37,885 nt of DNA, taken from positions 1-37,885 of the forward strand of contig CAJVPP010000277.1 in the NCBI GenBank assembly GCA_910592005.1. Direction: 5' to 3'. Below, piece by piece: positions 11,690 through 22,770 of this stretch. Below the pieces are notes generated by a model. It was not told the DNA's origin and made no database searches. It saw nothing but the letters and a program-made list of their open reading frames with translations. How positions within the stretch are numbered: the stretch's first letter is position 1; every line of letters starts with the position of its first letter. The DNA is from Funneliformis mosseae. Its lineage: Eukaryota > Glomeromycota > Glomeromycetes > Glomerales > Glomeraceae. Made by a program: the position numbers and the translations under genes.

Positions 11690-13147
11690 TAATCTTCACG
11701 GGTAATCCTCGATAATTCCAAAGTTACTATATCAATGCATTGATTGGTGGATAGTGGCAAAATATCCTATTGATTATTATAAAATATTTTATTTTCTTCA
11801 TTTTATATTTCATTTTTTTTTCTTTCTCGTTTTATATCATTTTAATCTCTATACAACTTTTTCTATTACAAAATTGTCATTAATATAAACTTTAAAACAT
11901 TTAATTATAATAAAACTAGACATGCGAATCGCATAATAAGAATCATCAGAAAACTTGCATATGATGCAATAAATTTCATCAAAATCATTATAAATACTGC
12001 GTTATTTGAAGGTTCATTCGTTTTTTGATAATTAAATCTTTTTTTTTTATTTTTAAAAAATGGGACAGAATGAATTATAATCAAGTAAATATAGTCAAAC
12101 TTTTACGAAACTATTGAAGTATACTGTTATAAAACAATTGTCGTAAATCAATGATCGACCACCATCCTGCCATTAGAATAATATTAACGGAAAATAATTA
12201 GATGTGAAACGATTGAACAAGAGTAAAAAAAAAAAAAATAAAAATAAAAAAAAATTAAACACAAAGCAAAATTATAATAATAAATTAAGGAGGCTTGAGG
12301 CATATCCATCTCTACTGCTACCACGTCCGCTGTCTAAACTAAATATTCGTAATTTGAAAAAAAAAAAAAAAGAAATCATCAGTCACCGTGTCCCAATGAT
12401 AATAATAATAATTTACAGTAATAAAAAATTTTGCCTTGCGACCCAACCCGAAAGAAATTACCAAAAAAAAAAAAAAAATTATTGATAAGACAAAAATTTA
12501 AAAATAAAACTTAACATTTTTTTTTGCTCGACATTTTGAATAGTATCATAACAATCGGAACCATTATTGTCCGAGGATATTCATTATTATTGGTTTGTAT
12601 AGAAAAAAAAATTGTTTTTTTAATGTAATTTTTAATTCGATCATTTACATGCTAAAATCTTTGATTGTCGATAAGGCAATTTATTAAATTTGATCTCGCA
12701 TAATTAAATTTCCGACAAATTTGGGTGCACGCCTTTCTCCTAAATTTATTTTATTTGAAGAACAAAAAAACTTTACAAATTTCATAAGTTTCTCATATCT
12801 ACGTATATTACAACATAAAAAGTCCTGCCGATGCAAATCGTGGTGGTAGTCCCAAAAACAATAACAAACAAACATATGTGGCAAACTCAACTATCGAAAT
12901 AAAAAAAAAAAATAATAAAAATAAGGAAAATTTTTTCTATAACTCCCCGTTATATAAGTTTATATAGCGTATCAGCAGCATAACTTAAAATCAAAAACTT
13001 GCATGTCGTTTTATTAAACAAATTCCGTTATTTTAGTCAGTTAAACTTGGTGTGTGTGAATATGAAATGTAGAAATCTCTGTGCAGCGTAAGATTAGGAT
13101 TTACCTTACAGCAAATTTCATAAGTTACGGGACACCTGGTAAAATTT
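11690..13147. other. Intergenic, no recognised gene
   Basis: This is mixed-composition DNA with several poly-A and poly-T tracts. The open frames here are either built from A-tracts (12204-12485, Lys/Asn-rich) or have no recognised motif (12684-12890 minus). A direct repeat of TTCACGGGTAATC occurs at about 11681-11708. I see no convincing gene. Confidence 0.4.
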
Positions 13148-13191
13148 TTGCCGAGAGTTGCCGGGTTCTCGGGTTCGCGGGTTGTCGGCAA
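13148..13191. repeat. GC-rich hairpin holding an 8-bp CGGGTTnn minisatellite
   Basis: TTGCCGA at 13148-13154 and its complement TCGGCAA at 13185-13191 enclose CGGGTT repeated at 13162, 13170 and 13178, with an exact 8 bp period. This is the most GC-rich short stretch in a very AT-rich neighbourhood. It lies about 110 bp upstream of the likely ATG of the broken gene that follows. Its function is unknown; it could be a small fold-back repeat. Confidence 0.55.
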
Positions 13192-13302
13192 ATTGAAAAA
13201 AATAATAACCACGTGATTTGTATGCCAAATAACGCGTCATCTACTCAAAATATATATCAGTATTTTTGTGCAACAAGAAATAAAATACAATTATTTAGAA
13301 CG

Positions 13303-14701
13303 ATGACTTTTTATTTAGAGTTTCGTCTCAACGCTTGTCCAATTTGTCTTATTTGCTTAGATTGTAAAAATGAATATGGTCAAAAAATTACTTGCCAAGC
13401 AAGAGAATTGGAGTGGAAAAGAAAGAAAATTGAACGAGATTATATTTTAGATTTTTGCCATAAACCTTTCACACAAAAAGGTGCTACAAACCAAAAGATC
13501 ACGTTAGATAAAGAATTTGTTGAATGGGTTCTTACTAGTATTTCTCCGCTTATCATACTTTTATCGCATCCAAATAATATAAATATTTGTATAGATTGTA
13601 TGAATAAATATCATAAAGGTATTATTTTATATAAATTTTTTTTAATAAAGTATTTTTATATATTATAATGTAATTACTCAAATTATTAAGGTGAAAGAAT
13701 CACAAATCAGCAAAAATCACAAATTCTTTTTCTAAAATGAAGAATGTATCGATATAACTGGCCCTATTTTATCAAAACCAAGTTCATCATTAACATCAAC
13801 TTCTAAAATATTTCTATATCACGTAAATATAATCTTTTTTATTATATAATCTATATTATTAATTATTTTTATAAACTTACAAATTAAATTTTAATTTAGA
13901 ATAAATTACATTAGTTTGCATTGATAAATATAAAAAACCACGTAAAAACTTGATGAAGCAATTGATATTCTTATTACTTAAATGATCTAAGTACATTTGG
14001 TCAAATAGAAGAAGAAATATTGTCTCATAAAATGCCAGCCGAATGGGGAGAAATAGAACTTGATCTCATATGTTATCAGAAATCTTCTAGTATTAAGGCG
14101 GATCACTTTGATTTAAAATCCAATGGCGCTATTGCAGCATTTATTGCAAAATGCAAAAAAAGAAAGAATGTTCAATTATATGTATATTCTGCAAAAAGAA
14201 CTAAAAGAAAGCAAATAGTTTGTGGAAGTTCTGTGATAGAGGATGATATTGAAGAATCTTTACCAAAAAAAAAATCATATATGATATATATTTTATTATT
14301 CTTGTATTTTATTTATTATAATATATATTTTTATTTAATAAAAAGATTTAATTTGAAGATATCAGATGCTTCTTCATTATTGGAAAATATAAAACTAGAA
14401 ATATATCAAAATTTTCCTAAATGTGAATATCATATTCAAGGTTGTTTGATTGCTGATGATGAACATCACCTTAAATTAAATAATGAAATGATTACAATTT
14501 AGAGCAAGAGCAATGATAAAAAGCATTTTTAATTATAAATATTATAATTAAATATTGAAATTTTTTATTATTAGATTGCTAAAATTAAAGGAGTAGATGC
14601 AACTCATCCACCTTTAATTAAGATTTTTGATAAAATTAATTATTGTTATTTAAATTCTAAAAAGCCTTTAAAAAATTATAATAATATATATACTAATGGT
14701 A
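13303..14701 (+). pseudogene. Broken multi-exon gene of a Rhizophagus-type family
   Basis: From the ATG at 13303 the frame reads a cysteine-rich start (NACPICLICLDCKNEYGQ, then LEWKRKKIERDYILDFC) and ICIDCMNKYHKG at about 13588-13618. The CxxC pairs suggest a zinc-binding start. An intron (13619-13690, GT..AG) then leads to ERITNQQKSQILFL. The frame slips near 13735 before EECIDITGPILSKPSSSLTS, a GT/AG-like gap at about 13821-13899 follows, then VCIDKYKKPRKNLMKQ, and a second slip near 13975 comes before DLSTFGQIEEEILS. The last long open part (14020-14502) contains an AT-rich segment near 14276-14368 that looks like an intron without a clear donor. An exon at about 14575-14701 reads IAKIKGVDATHPPLIKIFDK. 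The order matches a lineage-expanded family I recall from Rhizophagus, of unknown function. Two frameshifts make it a pseudogene unless the sequence has errors. Confidence 0.55.
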
Positions 14702-15147
14702 ATAGTTTTATATGATATTTTTAATTTATTTATCATTATTATATAAAAAAAGAAAAAAAATAAACTAAAAAAAAAATTTAAATAATCTTTTATAAAATAA
14801 AGATTTGGTTTTATTTACTTCTATTACTCTAATTATAATTCAATTATATTAATTACATTATCAAAAAAACAAAGCCTAATTTAATTACTATTCATCTTAA
14901 AAAAAAAATCACCATACAAATCTAATATTCAGGTAATAGACATGAAATTTTTTGATCTTATTAATTTTGTATTTCTAATGGGTCTCTCATAAGATAAAAG
15001 ATTTATTGTAAAATCTTCAATTAATGAAAATGGAAAAGATTTTTTATCTGATCAAATGATTGAAGAAGTTTTTTTTGAATAACATATTAATTTGTGAATT
15101 GATATAAAAAAATTACAATTGATTTTAATGAACTTTTTGATAAATAA

Positions 15148-15181
<34 letters not shown>

Positions 15182-16243
15182 TTATATAAATCTATAATTT
15201 TATAAATTTTATTCATTTAAATATATCCACTATGATAAAAACATACTTTTGATAAATATTTATTAATGGTTATACATGCTAAATCTAAATTTTATATAGA
15301 ATCTTATATAGATTTGATCTAATTTTGATTTTAACATTATTACAATAGTTTCGTAACTTCAAATAAATCTCAAAAGGATAAATAAAACTAAGACAATTAT
15401 TCAAAGAATCATAGGTAAGGATTCACAATAACATCAAAGAATTATTCTTAATATAAAACACGTGAGATAAATACAAAATAAACACAAGATAACTTAAAGA
15501 TATTTCAGAGATTATGCTTCAAAGACTCCAAGTCAATATAGCAAATTAATATAATATCATATAATAAGTTTACTAATAATAATTAAAGGGATTGCATAAA
15601 TGCAAAAAGATACAAATTATTTATAACAATTTCAAAGGGTTTGCGAAGGATAAGTTTTATACTTGATTAATTATACTTCTTTATTAATATAATATATATA
15701 AGTTTAGTACTTAAAAGATTAATATTTCATTAGTGCTGAGACTTAAAGAAAATACAGAGATATTTATACATGTTGAATAAATAATAAAATAAACTAAACT
15801 AAATATATTAAAGGAAATAAAGTTGCTATTTGCTAGGTAATATAGTTGCTATGTCAATAAAATTGCCAGATCTGTAAATAACTAAATGGATATCTATGAT
15901 CTATGTGATTATCAAAAGCAATAAAATTGACATCTAAGAATTTGCATAATTGATCGATGACAATAAAATGAATAAAATAATCTTCATAAAAGATCTATAT
16001 AGCAATAAATTCTACTAATTAAATCTATTTAAATTTTTATCTGTTACAATATAAATAACTTTTAATGTAAAAAAATGCTTGTTCATTCTATAATTAATTG
16101 TAAATAAATAAGTTAAAAAAAATAAATAAAAATAAAAAAAAATGACAAAAGCTACAATAATTAATATATTAAAGTTCTTTTTATTATAAATTTTCTTACA
16201 TATCAGATTTAAATCTGATGAATATAATAGCAAAAATTTAATC
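14702..16243. other. AT-rich intergenic DNA with a gene fragment and simple repeats
   Basis: At about 14940-15085 a fragment reads KRFIVKSSINENGKDFLSDQ followed by MIEEVFF, with stops around it. It may be a further decayed exon of the preceding gene or of another one. An (ATT)n tract lies at about 15153-15182. From about 15840 to 16010, CAATAAAATTG(C/A)CA words repeat irregularly. No intact gene is seen. Confidence 0.35.
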
Positions 16244-16244
16244 T

Positions 16245-17151
16245 AAACTTCTTTTGCATTATAAATATTAAGTAAATACTGTCCTTTATATATAGAAATA
16301 TTATCTAATATTAAAATACTATAGGAATCTGAATATATATTCATCTTAGAAAGCTTTGATAAAAAAAATTAATTTATCATAATATATATTAAAAATATTT
16401 ATGAAAATAATAATACATACTAAAATAAGTTCAATAAAATAAGTATAATCATTACTATTCATAGAACCTTCTTGAATAGCATATGCTAGAAGACTATTAA
16501 GATATAATGCTTTTTCTATAGTATATCATTTCTCATAAACAAAAAATATGTATTTACATGCATGTTTTCCTTTAAATTTTCATTTATAACATCAAAAAAG
16601 TATTCTTCTATTATATGTAAACTCATCAGAAAATACAAGTTATATTAAAGAAGATTGTGATATATGAACTATAAAATTTAATCTATCATTTTCATTATAT
16701 TTGATTGCTGATTTAGATAATTAAATATAATAAATAAATTCAATAAATAAAATTGTTTATAACTATAAAAATATTTAGAAAAATTCTTTATCAGTTTATG
16801 GGTATAACCAAGGTGATATATTATTTTATAAATAATACAATAGCTAATATGACGTCTTAATTATAACTCTATTTTAAATTGTAGTTCTCACAAATACCAA
16901 TCCACTCTCTCTTTTAAAAGATTTTTTAAATATTTTATATTATTAACTTTAAGTATTCTTATCCATCTTAATGCTAATGATAAATTCTCTATATATCCAT
17001 ATTTTTAAAATTTCAGAAAAACTCTAGAAACTAAAGATTTACTAATGTTAAATTGCCTTGCAATTACTTAATTTGAAAGCCTTTTTAGAGTCCTTTCAAT
17101 TATTAACAACAAATATATTTATTTAATTTTGTTTTAGGCATTATAGTATTA
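16245..17151 (-). pseudogene. Tc1/mariner-like transposase relic
   Basis: Read on the minus strand from the ATG complement at 17151 down to about 16245, the relic is close to Tc1 transposase length (about 300 codons). Near 17060-17000 it reads ARQFNISKSLVSRVFLKF, a helix-turn-helix of the kind at Tc1 N-termini. Near 16920-16900 it reads YLKNLLKERVDWYL. Near 16290 it reads DSYSILILDNISIY, matching the region around the second catalytic Asp of the DDE core (SVLVLDN in active Tc1 enzymes). Many stops and frame changes separate these islands, so it is dead. The terminal inverted repeats were not identified. Confidence 0.6.
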
Positions 17152-17595
17152 TACAAAAAATATACTAATGTTATTGTCTGTAGTGATATAATAAAAAAAA
17201 ATACAATAAAATTGATTGGCTAATATTACGTATTATTATTTTTTCAATTTGTTGATAATCTGACAACCTGGCAACTTCTCAGCAAAAATTTTATCAGATG
17301 TTTTGTAACTTATAAAATTTGCTATAATAATCTGTAAATGAATTAATTTTAGTAACAGAAGGTTGTTGAGCTAGAATTACTACTTTAATTTAAGCTATTG
17401 ACTTGATTTATAATAATAATTCAAGTTATTAAACTAATTAAATTAATTAACTCTAAATGTAAAATTGAATAATAGAACTTAATTATGTTGCAAGAACAAA
17501 GTGATAATAATTAACTAATTCCTGCATATTCTTGTATTATGTTTCACTTCCTTTGCATTTATCATATATATATTCTTTTCTATTTACTATATCAC

Positions 17596-17841
17596 TTAAT
17601 ATAATATCTTTTCAGAAAATTCACAGTCTATACATCTTGATTTAATAGAGTTATCATTATTCTTTACTATTCTTTTTTTCCTAATTGAAAATCTACCAAA
17701 TTTCAAGCAATAGTGATAAGCTATATTAAAGTTTGGAAATAACAGTTCTTCATAAAGATTAGGATAAATATTTAATTTAAGCAAGTTGAAACTAAATTGA
17801 ACTAACTCATTCCTTTTACTTAAATAAAGAAATGTGAGCAA
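17596..17841 (-). pseudogene. FAR1-like DNA-binding domain relic
   Basis: The 81-residue minus-strand frame contains AYHYCLKFGRFSIRKKRIV, then KNNDNSIKSRCIDCEFSE. The pattern G-F-x-I-x-K-x-R followed about 18 residues later by C-x-x-C-E-F resembles the start of the FAR1/WRKY-GCM1 zinc domain found on MULE-derived proteins. Downstream on the minus strand only stop-interrupted fragments are seen. It is probably the N-terminal remnant of a MULE-type element. The family assignment is tentative. Confidence 0.35.
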
Positions 17842-18464
17842 ATGATAATAAAAAGAAAAAAATAAAAACAGATATCTGTATCATTTTGTATGATAAATTC
17901 AGATGTTTCATTTGTATTGAAGTTATTAGTTTAAGTTGTAAATAAATGAGAGGGAGTATGTAGATTGCTAATATCGAAAGTTTCATATTTCAATAACTCA
18001 AAAATCTCATAATTACCAATACTTTTACTAAAAGAATTTGCTAATAAAAATAAAAGAAATACTCAATCTGAGCGGTAATTTCCCTTAAAGTCTCTAATAA
18101 AAGAATATTTAACACATTTATAAATCTTTGACATAGACAGTTAGAAATATGTTACTTTTAATAAAGGTAGTTAATACATTTTCATCATTAGATGATGATG
18201 ATAACTTCTAAATTTATTTAACATCTAGAATAGGAATAGAAGATTTTAGGAATATCTATTAGCAAATCATGATTTAGTATTACTACTAAAAAAATCATAG
18301 TCAGATTTTATTTGCTGGGTATTTATTATTAGAGTTAGTATTAGGGTTAAGTTTATATTAGGATTAAGATTAGAGTAGAATTAGAATTAATTAATTAGTA
18401 AGGAAATTTATCATATTACATCACATCTTCAATTTACTTAAATAAATATATTTAACTATTTTTT

Positions 18465-21400
18465 TAGTAAAGTAGTATACTGAATTTTTGCATGATTGGC
18501 CATTATATAGAATTATGTAACTTGACTTTTTATATTATTTAAAGTAAGGTAAATATTTCATTATCTTGCTTTTTTTTTATATAACACTAAAAAAAATTTC
18601 ATTTACATTTCTAAAAGTCTATTATAATATTTTTTTAAAACTAATCTTATTAATTACATAGTTTTCAACAGGTTATTTAGTAATTCTAAAGGTTATAATA
18701 GAAAATCTAAACTGAAAGAAACTATCTAGACTATGTATTATTTGTGAGGTAGAAGGAAATGAAACTAAGTTTTGGAAATTTACAGAGAAAGCTAAATGAA
18801 AAGTCTTATAACATAAAATTTTAAATTCTATTTGACATTTAGGCAGTACTCAATTTTGTCATAATTACTATATAAACTGTATTGAAAATGAAATATATTT
18901 TAAGAATTTTAAGGATACTGTTACCTTAAAATGATGTCAAGAATCCAATCAGATACAAAATAAACTAATGATGATTCTGATGATAACAAACTCAGGTTAA
19001 CAATGAAAGAAATTAAACCTAATAATTCAAAGATGGATCTTGATGGATTTGGAGATAAATTAACATTAGAGGTAAATGGAATTTGTGAGATTAATTTTAT
19101 TGAAAGTGTTAGATCAATAGTGCAAATTATATATACAAGAGAAAAAAAAAAACATATTACTAATTTATGATTGAAAATTATTCAGAAAGGATATAAAATC
19201 AAAAGATACTAACCTTATATCATTTTTTAACATGCTTGAAAAATTAATTAATCTAAGTGGTAGGAATCTTTTGGATCATACTATCTTACAAAGGCAGAAA
19301 GTGCTCTCTTTTTTATGTTATTTCCTTACTAGAATTGAGAATAAGCATATTAGTGCACTAAAAAAAGATATCATAATATTTTTAGATTATTTAGGTATAT
19401 CTGATCGAGCTATTAATACTTTATCTAATATGTAATTAAGTTTTACATCAAGAAAAAATCAGCATAAGAAGAATGTTATATTCTCAATTCATAGAAATAA
19501 TATTACAAAAAACTCTTAAAATATCAGACAAATACAATAGTTGTAAACATTGATGATTATCATAATATTCATGAATTAAAAATGCTAATAATAACAACTA
19601 CCAATACTATTGCATATATGACTATTCTTGCTATTTCTATACTCACAGTAAGTGTAATTCCAAAGAATATTAGAATATTACATACAATGTAAATGCAAAT
19701 TAAAACTATATATATAATCTATTATTTATTGATGTTAATTCTTGAATTTCTTGGATAAAGAAACATTATATGACTTTTCTCTCTCAATTTTTTAATGATC
19801 AGTTTGCTAAATAATTTACTCTTTCTGAAGAGGATTTACTTAACAATCTAACAGTTCATTATTATAATGCAGATATTTATGAAAAATGAAAAGATCGATA
19901 ACTTAGTGATACTATATTTATTAATTTTATTAAGATTGATTTGCATTCAATAGAAGCATATATTAATGCTATAAAAATATTTGCATCCTTTACTAAATTT
20001 CATGATTATTTTAAGCATAATATTATTCTATTAATTGTTGATTAACTAAGTTAAATATATTCCCAGAAAGCATTACTATACAATAAAGATAACAATAATA
20101 AAAAAAGAATAATCAGATAGAAATTCCAGAATGTATTGGTTTTTTTATTTAAATCATATAACCTTTGCATATATCTTTAAAAAGTCATGAAACTGTTATT
20201 TTATTATTTTTTGATTTTTTAATTCTGCATACAAATATATTTTTTGGAACAAAAAAAAAGCTTAATAATAAATCTTATCTTTAAAGAATTAATATTTTAT
20301 TATAATTAATTTCAGATGCTTGGAAAAAATATTGCTTCATATATTAAAGAAAAAATTGAACTAATTTGTTTTAAAAATGTAGAATATCTTATATTAAAAA
20401 TCCTTTTAGATAATACTATTTCTTTAGTTTTAAATATTTATGCAACAATTTTTAGATCTGATAATTAGAAATATATATTAAAGCTTATATAAGAATATAG
20501 TATTTATTTGTTCAATTTAAATAAAAAAATTATAATAAAATACCATTATTCTTCTTTCAGATGTTTAATATTGGAAAAGTATTAATCATCTTATTCTTAA
20601 TATTTTAAAAAAATATCTTGTAGCATTTAATGATTATTCTATAAAAAATTATCATTCATTAATTCAAAGACAAACAAGAGAAACAGATACACATAAACAA
20701 TTATCAAAACAGCTCATGTTATCAATTATCTTTATTGTAATAATGTATTTCAAATTGCATTTATTGCAATAAAAAAATATTCTTATTATAAAAAAGATTT
20801 AATAAGTTTAACTAATAAAGCATCTATTTTTCTTTTAAAATTATTTATAAAGGTTAATAATAATATTAGAAAAAGCAAATGGATAAAAATTAATTAACAT
20901 GAAAAAAATAAGTTTTCATGTCATCTTGCAACTCTTAATATAAATATAGATGAATAACATTTACTTATGACTTTTAGTTCAAAATATCTACTAAATTTAT
21001 TAAAAAAGTGTCATCTTCAAGATTCTTATAAAATATTATAATGATTTTATTTCTTACATCTTAATAAAGTTTATTTCTCTTCTATGTGATCATATTTATC
21101 ATCAATATTGTTTATAATATCTTGAATATAAATGTTTATATTATTTAAAATATATTAAAAATGAAATTAATAATAATATAAAATCTATTATTTTTAAAAT
21201 TATTGAAGAAAATTTTAAAGTTAAACTTGATCAAGAAGATGAAATTCAATTAATAGAAAATGATGAACCTGAAGATTTATCAAAGCAAATATTATTTGAT
21301 TCTCAAAATACAGAACAATTTAAAATAGCTCTTGAAATATTTATGAAAAATTAATAATTTTTATAAAAAAATACAATATTAATATTATATTATTTTAATA

Positions 21401-21485
21401 ATAAAATTGAACCAATCAAAATCAATTATTTTAATGATAATTAGGAAATGATTAACATAAAAATTGAGGTTAGAAAATCACATGC
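18465..21485 (+). mobile_element. 3 kb decayed transposon inserted in copy B
   Basis: Copy A lacks this segment: the match stops near 18465 and resumes near 21485. Inside, plus-strand fragments follow the order of a repeat-encoded protein family I recall from Rhizophagus. They are an opening frame at 19232-19435 (KLINLSGRNLLDHTILQRQK), then VNIDDYHNIHELK at 19543-19581, LLIVDQLS near 20030, a fragment near 20130-20270 with HISLKSHE, and DAWKKY near 20317. Stops break the frame throughout. An acidic plus-strand stretch near 21190-21350 ends it. The transposon superfamily is not assigned and the terminal repeats were not resolved. Confidence 0.6.
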
Positions 21486-21954
21486 TGATTATATGATTTT
21501 ATAGTTAGAGAGATATTTAAGCGAATCATTTTTTAATTTATTTATGCGACATGATATACATAACCATTTTTTAATTGTAATTAAATCACCAGCGCAAGAT
21601 AAACAAGTTATTTTACATTCCAGAATAAGAAATTTATAAAAAAAAATTCTACTTGAAATAATTAAATATTATATAAAGATACTAATAGCATTACTCGTAA
21701 GAAAGGAAGTGGTCAATCTTAAAAAATCATCTTTCAAAGCTTTAAAGATTGTGAAAACTTTTGTATTCATTTGTATTAACTTAATAAAATTCTTTTACTA
21801 AGTAGAAAATTGGTGTAGTTGATATATTATTTCATGTTAAGCAGTTCTTAATTATTATATTTGATGTCATCAATTGTTTCATCAATTCACAAAAATTTAC
21901 TATAATTCTGATAAGAACTTTTTTAATCAAATTGATAAAAATATAATAATTGTA

Positions 21955-22126
21955 CAGTTAACTCTTGTTATAACGAACTCTATATCCTAGACTTCAACTT
22001 CGCTATAAGGCTATAGTGAAGATTTTAAGAGATTTGATTGGCCAATTCGCTATAACAAAAGTATTTTTATTATATATGTTCAAAAAATTCGTTATATCAA
22101 GAGTTCGCTATATTAAGAGTTGACTA
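21955..22126. mobile_element. MITE 1 with TA target duplication, absent from copy A
   Basis: The element starts CAGTTAACTCTTGTTATAAC and ends with a matching inverted terminus (TATTAAGAGTTGACTA). TA flanks it at 21953-21954 and 22127-22128. The same position in copy A is an unoccupied TA (7817-7818), between AATTG on the left and A-A-C/T-AACTTTAA on the right. It is 172 bp with no coding frame. The terminal CAGTTAACTC is shared with the neighbouring MITE 2, suggesting one mobilising transposase, probably Tc1/mariner or pogo-like. Confidence 0.8.
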
Positions 22127-22176
22127 TAAATAACTTTAAAATTTAAATGTAATTGCATTTTGAATAGATTTAAGTA

Positions 22177-22330
22177 TAGTCAATCCTCTTTAAATGCATC
22201 CCCTTAGGACCATAGTGAAAATTTTAAAAAATATGCATTTAAAGAGGATGTATATTTAGAGAGAAAATTTCTATATGAATTCTATATACTTAGGACTAAA
22301 TGAGAATATGCATTTAGAAAGAGTTGACTG
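22177..22330. mobile_element. MITE 2 with TA target duplication, absent from copy A
   Basis: The element starts TAGTCAATCCTCTTTAAATG and ends with its imperfect complement (CATTTAGAAAGAGTTGACTG). TA lies at 22175-22176 and 22331-22332. Copy A has the empty site, AAGTATTTTGATTTAAC at 7862-7878. The element is 154 bp and non-coding. A more worn relative lies at 1125-1279. Confidence 0.8.
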
Positions 22331-22770
22331 TATTTTGATTTAACAGTTTTTCTTAAATAGAAAGATTCTATTACATTTCAGTTTTCAGGATAATATAAAA
22401 TATGACTAATAAAATAATAAATTTCTATATCTTTAAGTAGAATTTAAAATAGATTTTGAATATTATTTGACATTTAATATAAATTAATATGATCAGAATA
22501 GTATTTAAATTTAAAGTGTGATAATTCAATCATTTTTGTATGTATAGTAGGTGATGTGTATTATTATTTTGATTTTTTTTTATTTTAGATTCTTGTGGAT
22601 CCACTTATAAGGTCCCTAATTATAATTTTTTTTAATTTTAAATTATTGTATCTAGAATAATGGTAGCCCATTTATATGAATGGAGCTTTACTGAACTAAA
22701 ATGCTTTTTTATTATTTTAAAAAAAATATGTATAGTACACTGATTTTCAAGAGAATACATTTGACTATAT

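Larger units (their letters stand above)
7010..11690 (+). repeat. Segmental duplication copy A
   Basis: About 4.7 kb aligns in the same orientation with 18040-27645. Landmarks present in both include the GGAATAGAAGATTTT block (7070/18233), GAGATATTTAAGCGAATC (7355/21510), AGCGCAAGATAAACAAGTTA, CACATCATTCTATTGAAACG (8466/24408), ACTAGTTGCGTTCTATACGT (10074/25893) and AAAAGGGGAGTCTGTGAATA (11274/27101). The edges are approximate: the match fades near 7010 and near 11690. No intact gene was found, apart from the short AT-hook ORF listed separately. Copy A lacks the insertions found in copy B and so acts as the empty-site reference. Confidence 0.85.

Noticed and set aside
12204..12485. 93-residue plus-strand frame
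   Set aside because: It is mostly Lys and Asn from A-tracts and has no motif.
13162..13188. G-quadruplex or telomere repeat
   Set aside because: Only three GGG runs are present, and the 8-bp unit is not a known fungal telomere unit.
13081..13302. Upstream extension of the broken gene from a GTG
   Set aside because: GTG is not a normal fungal start. The stretch covers the GC-rich hairpin, and the ATG at 13303 begins the family-like part.
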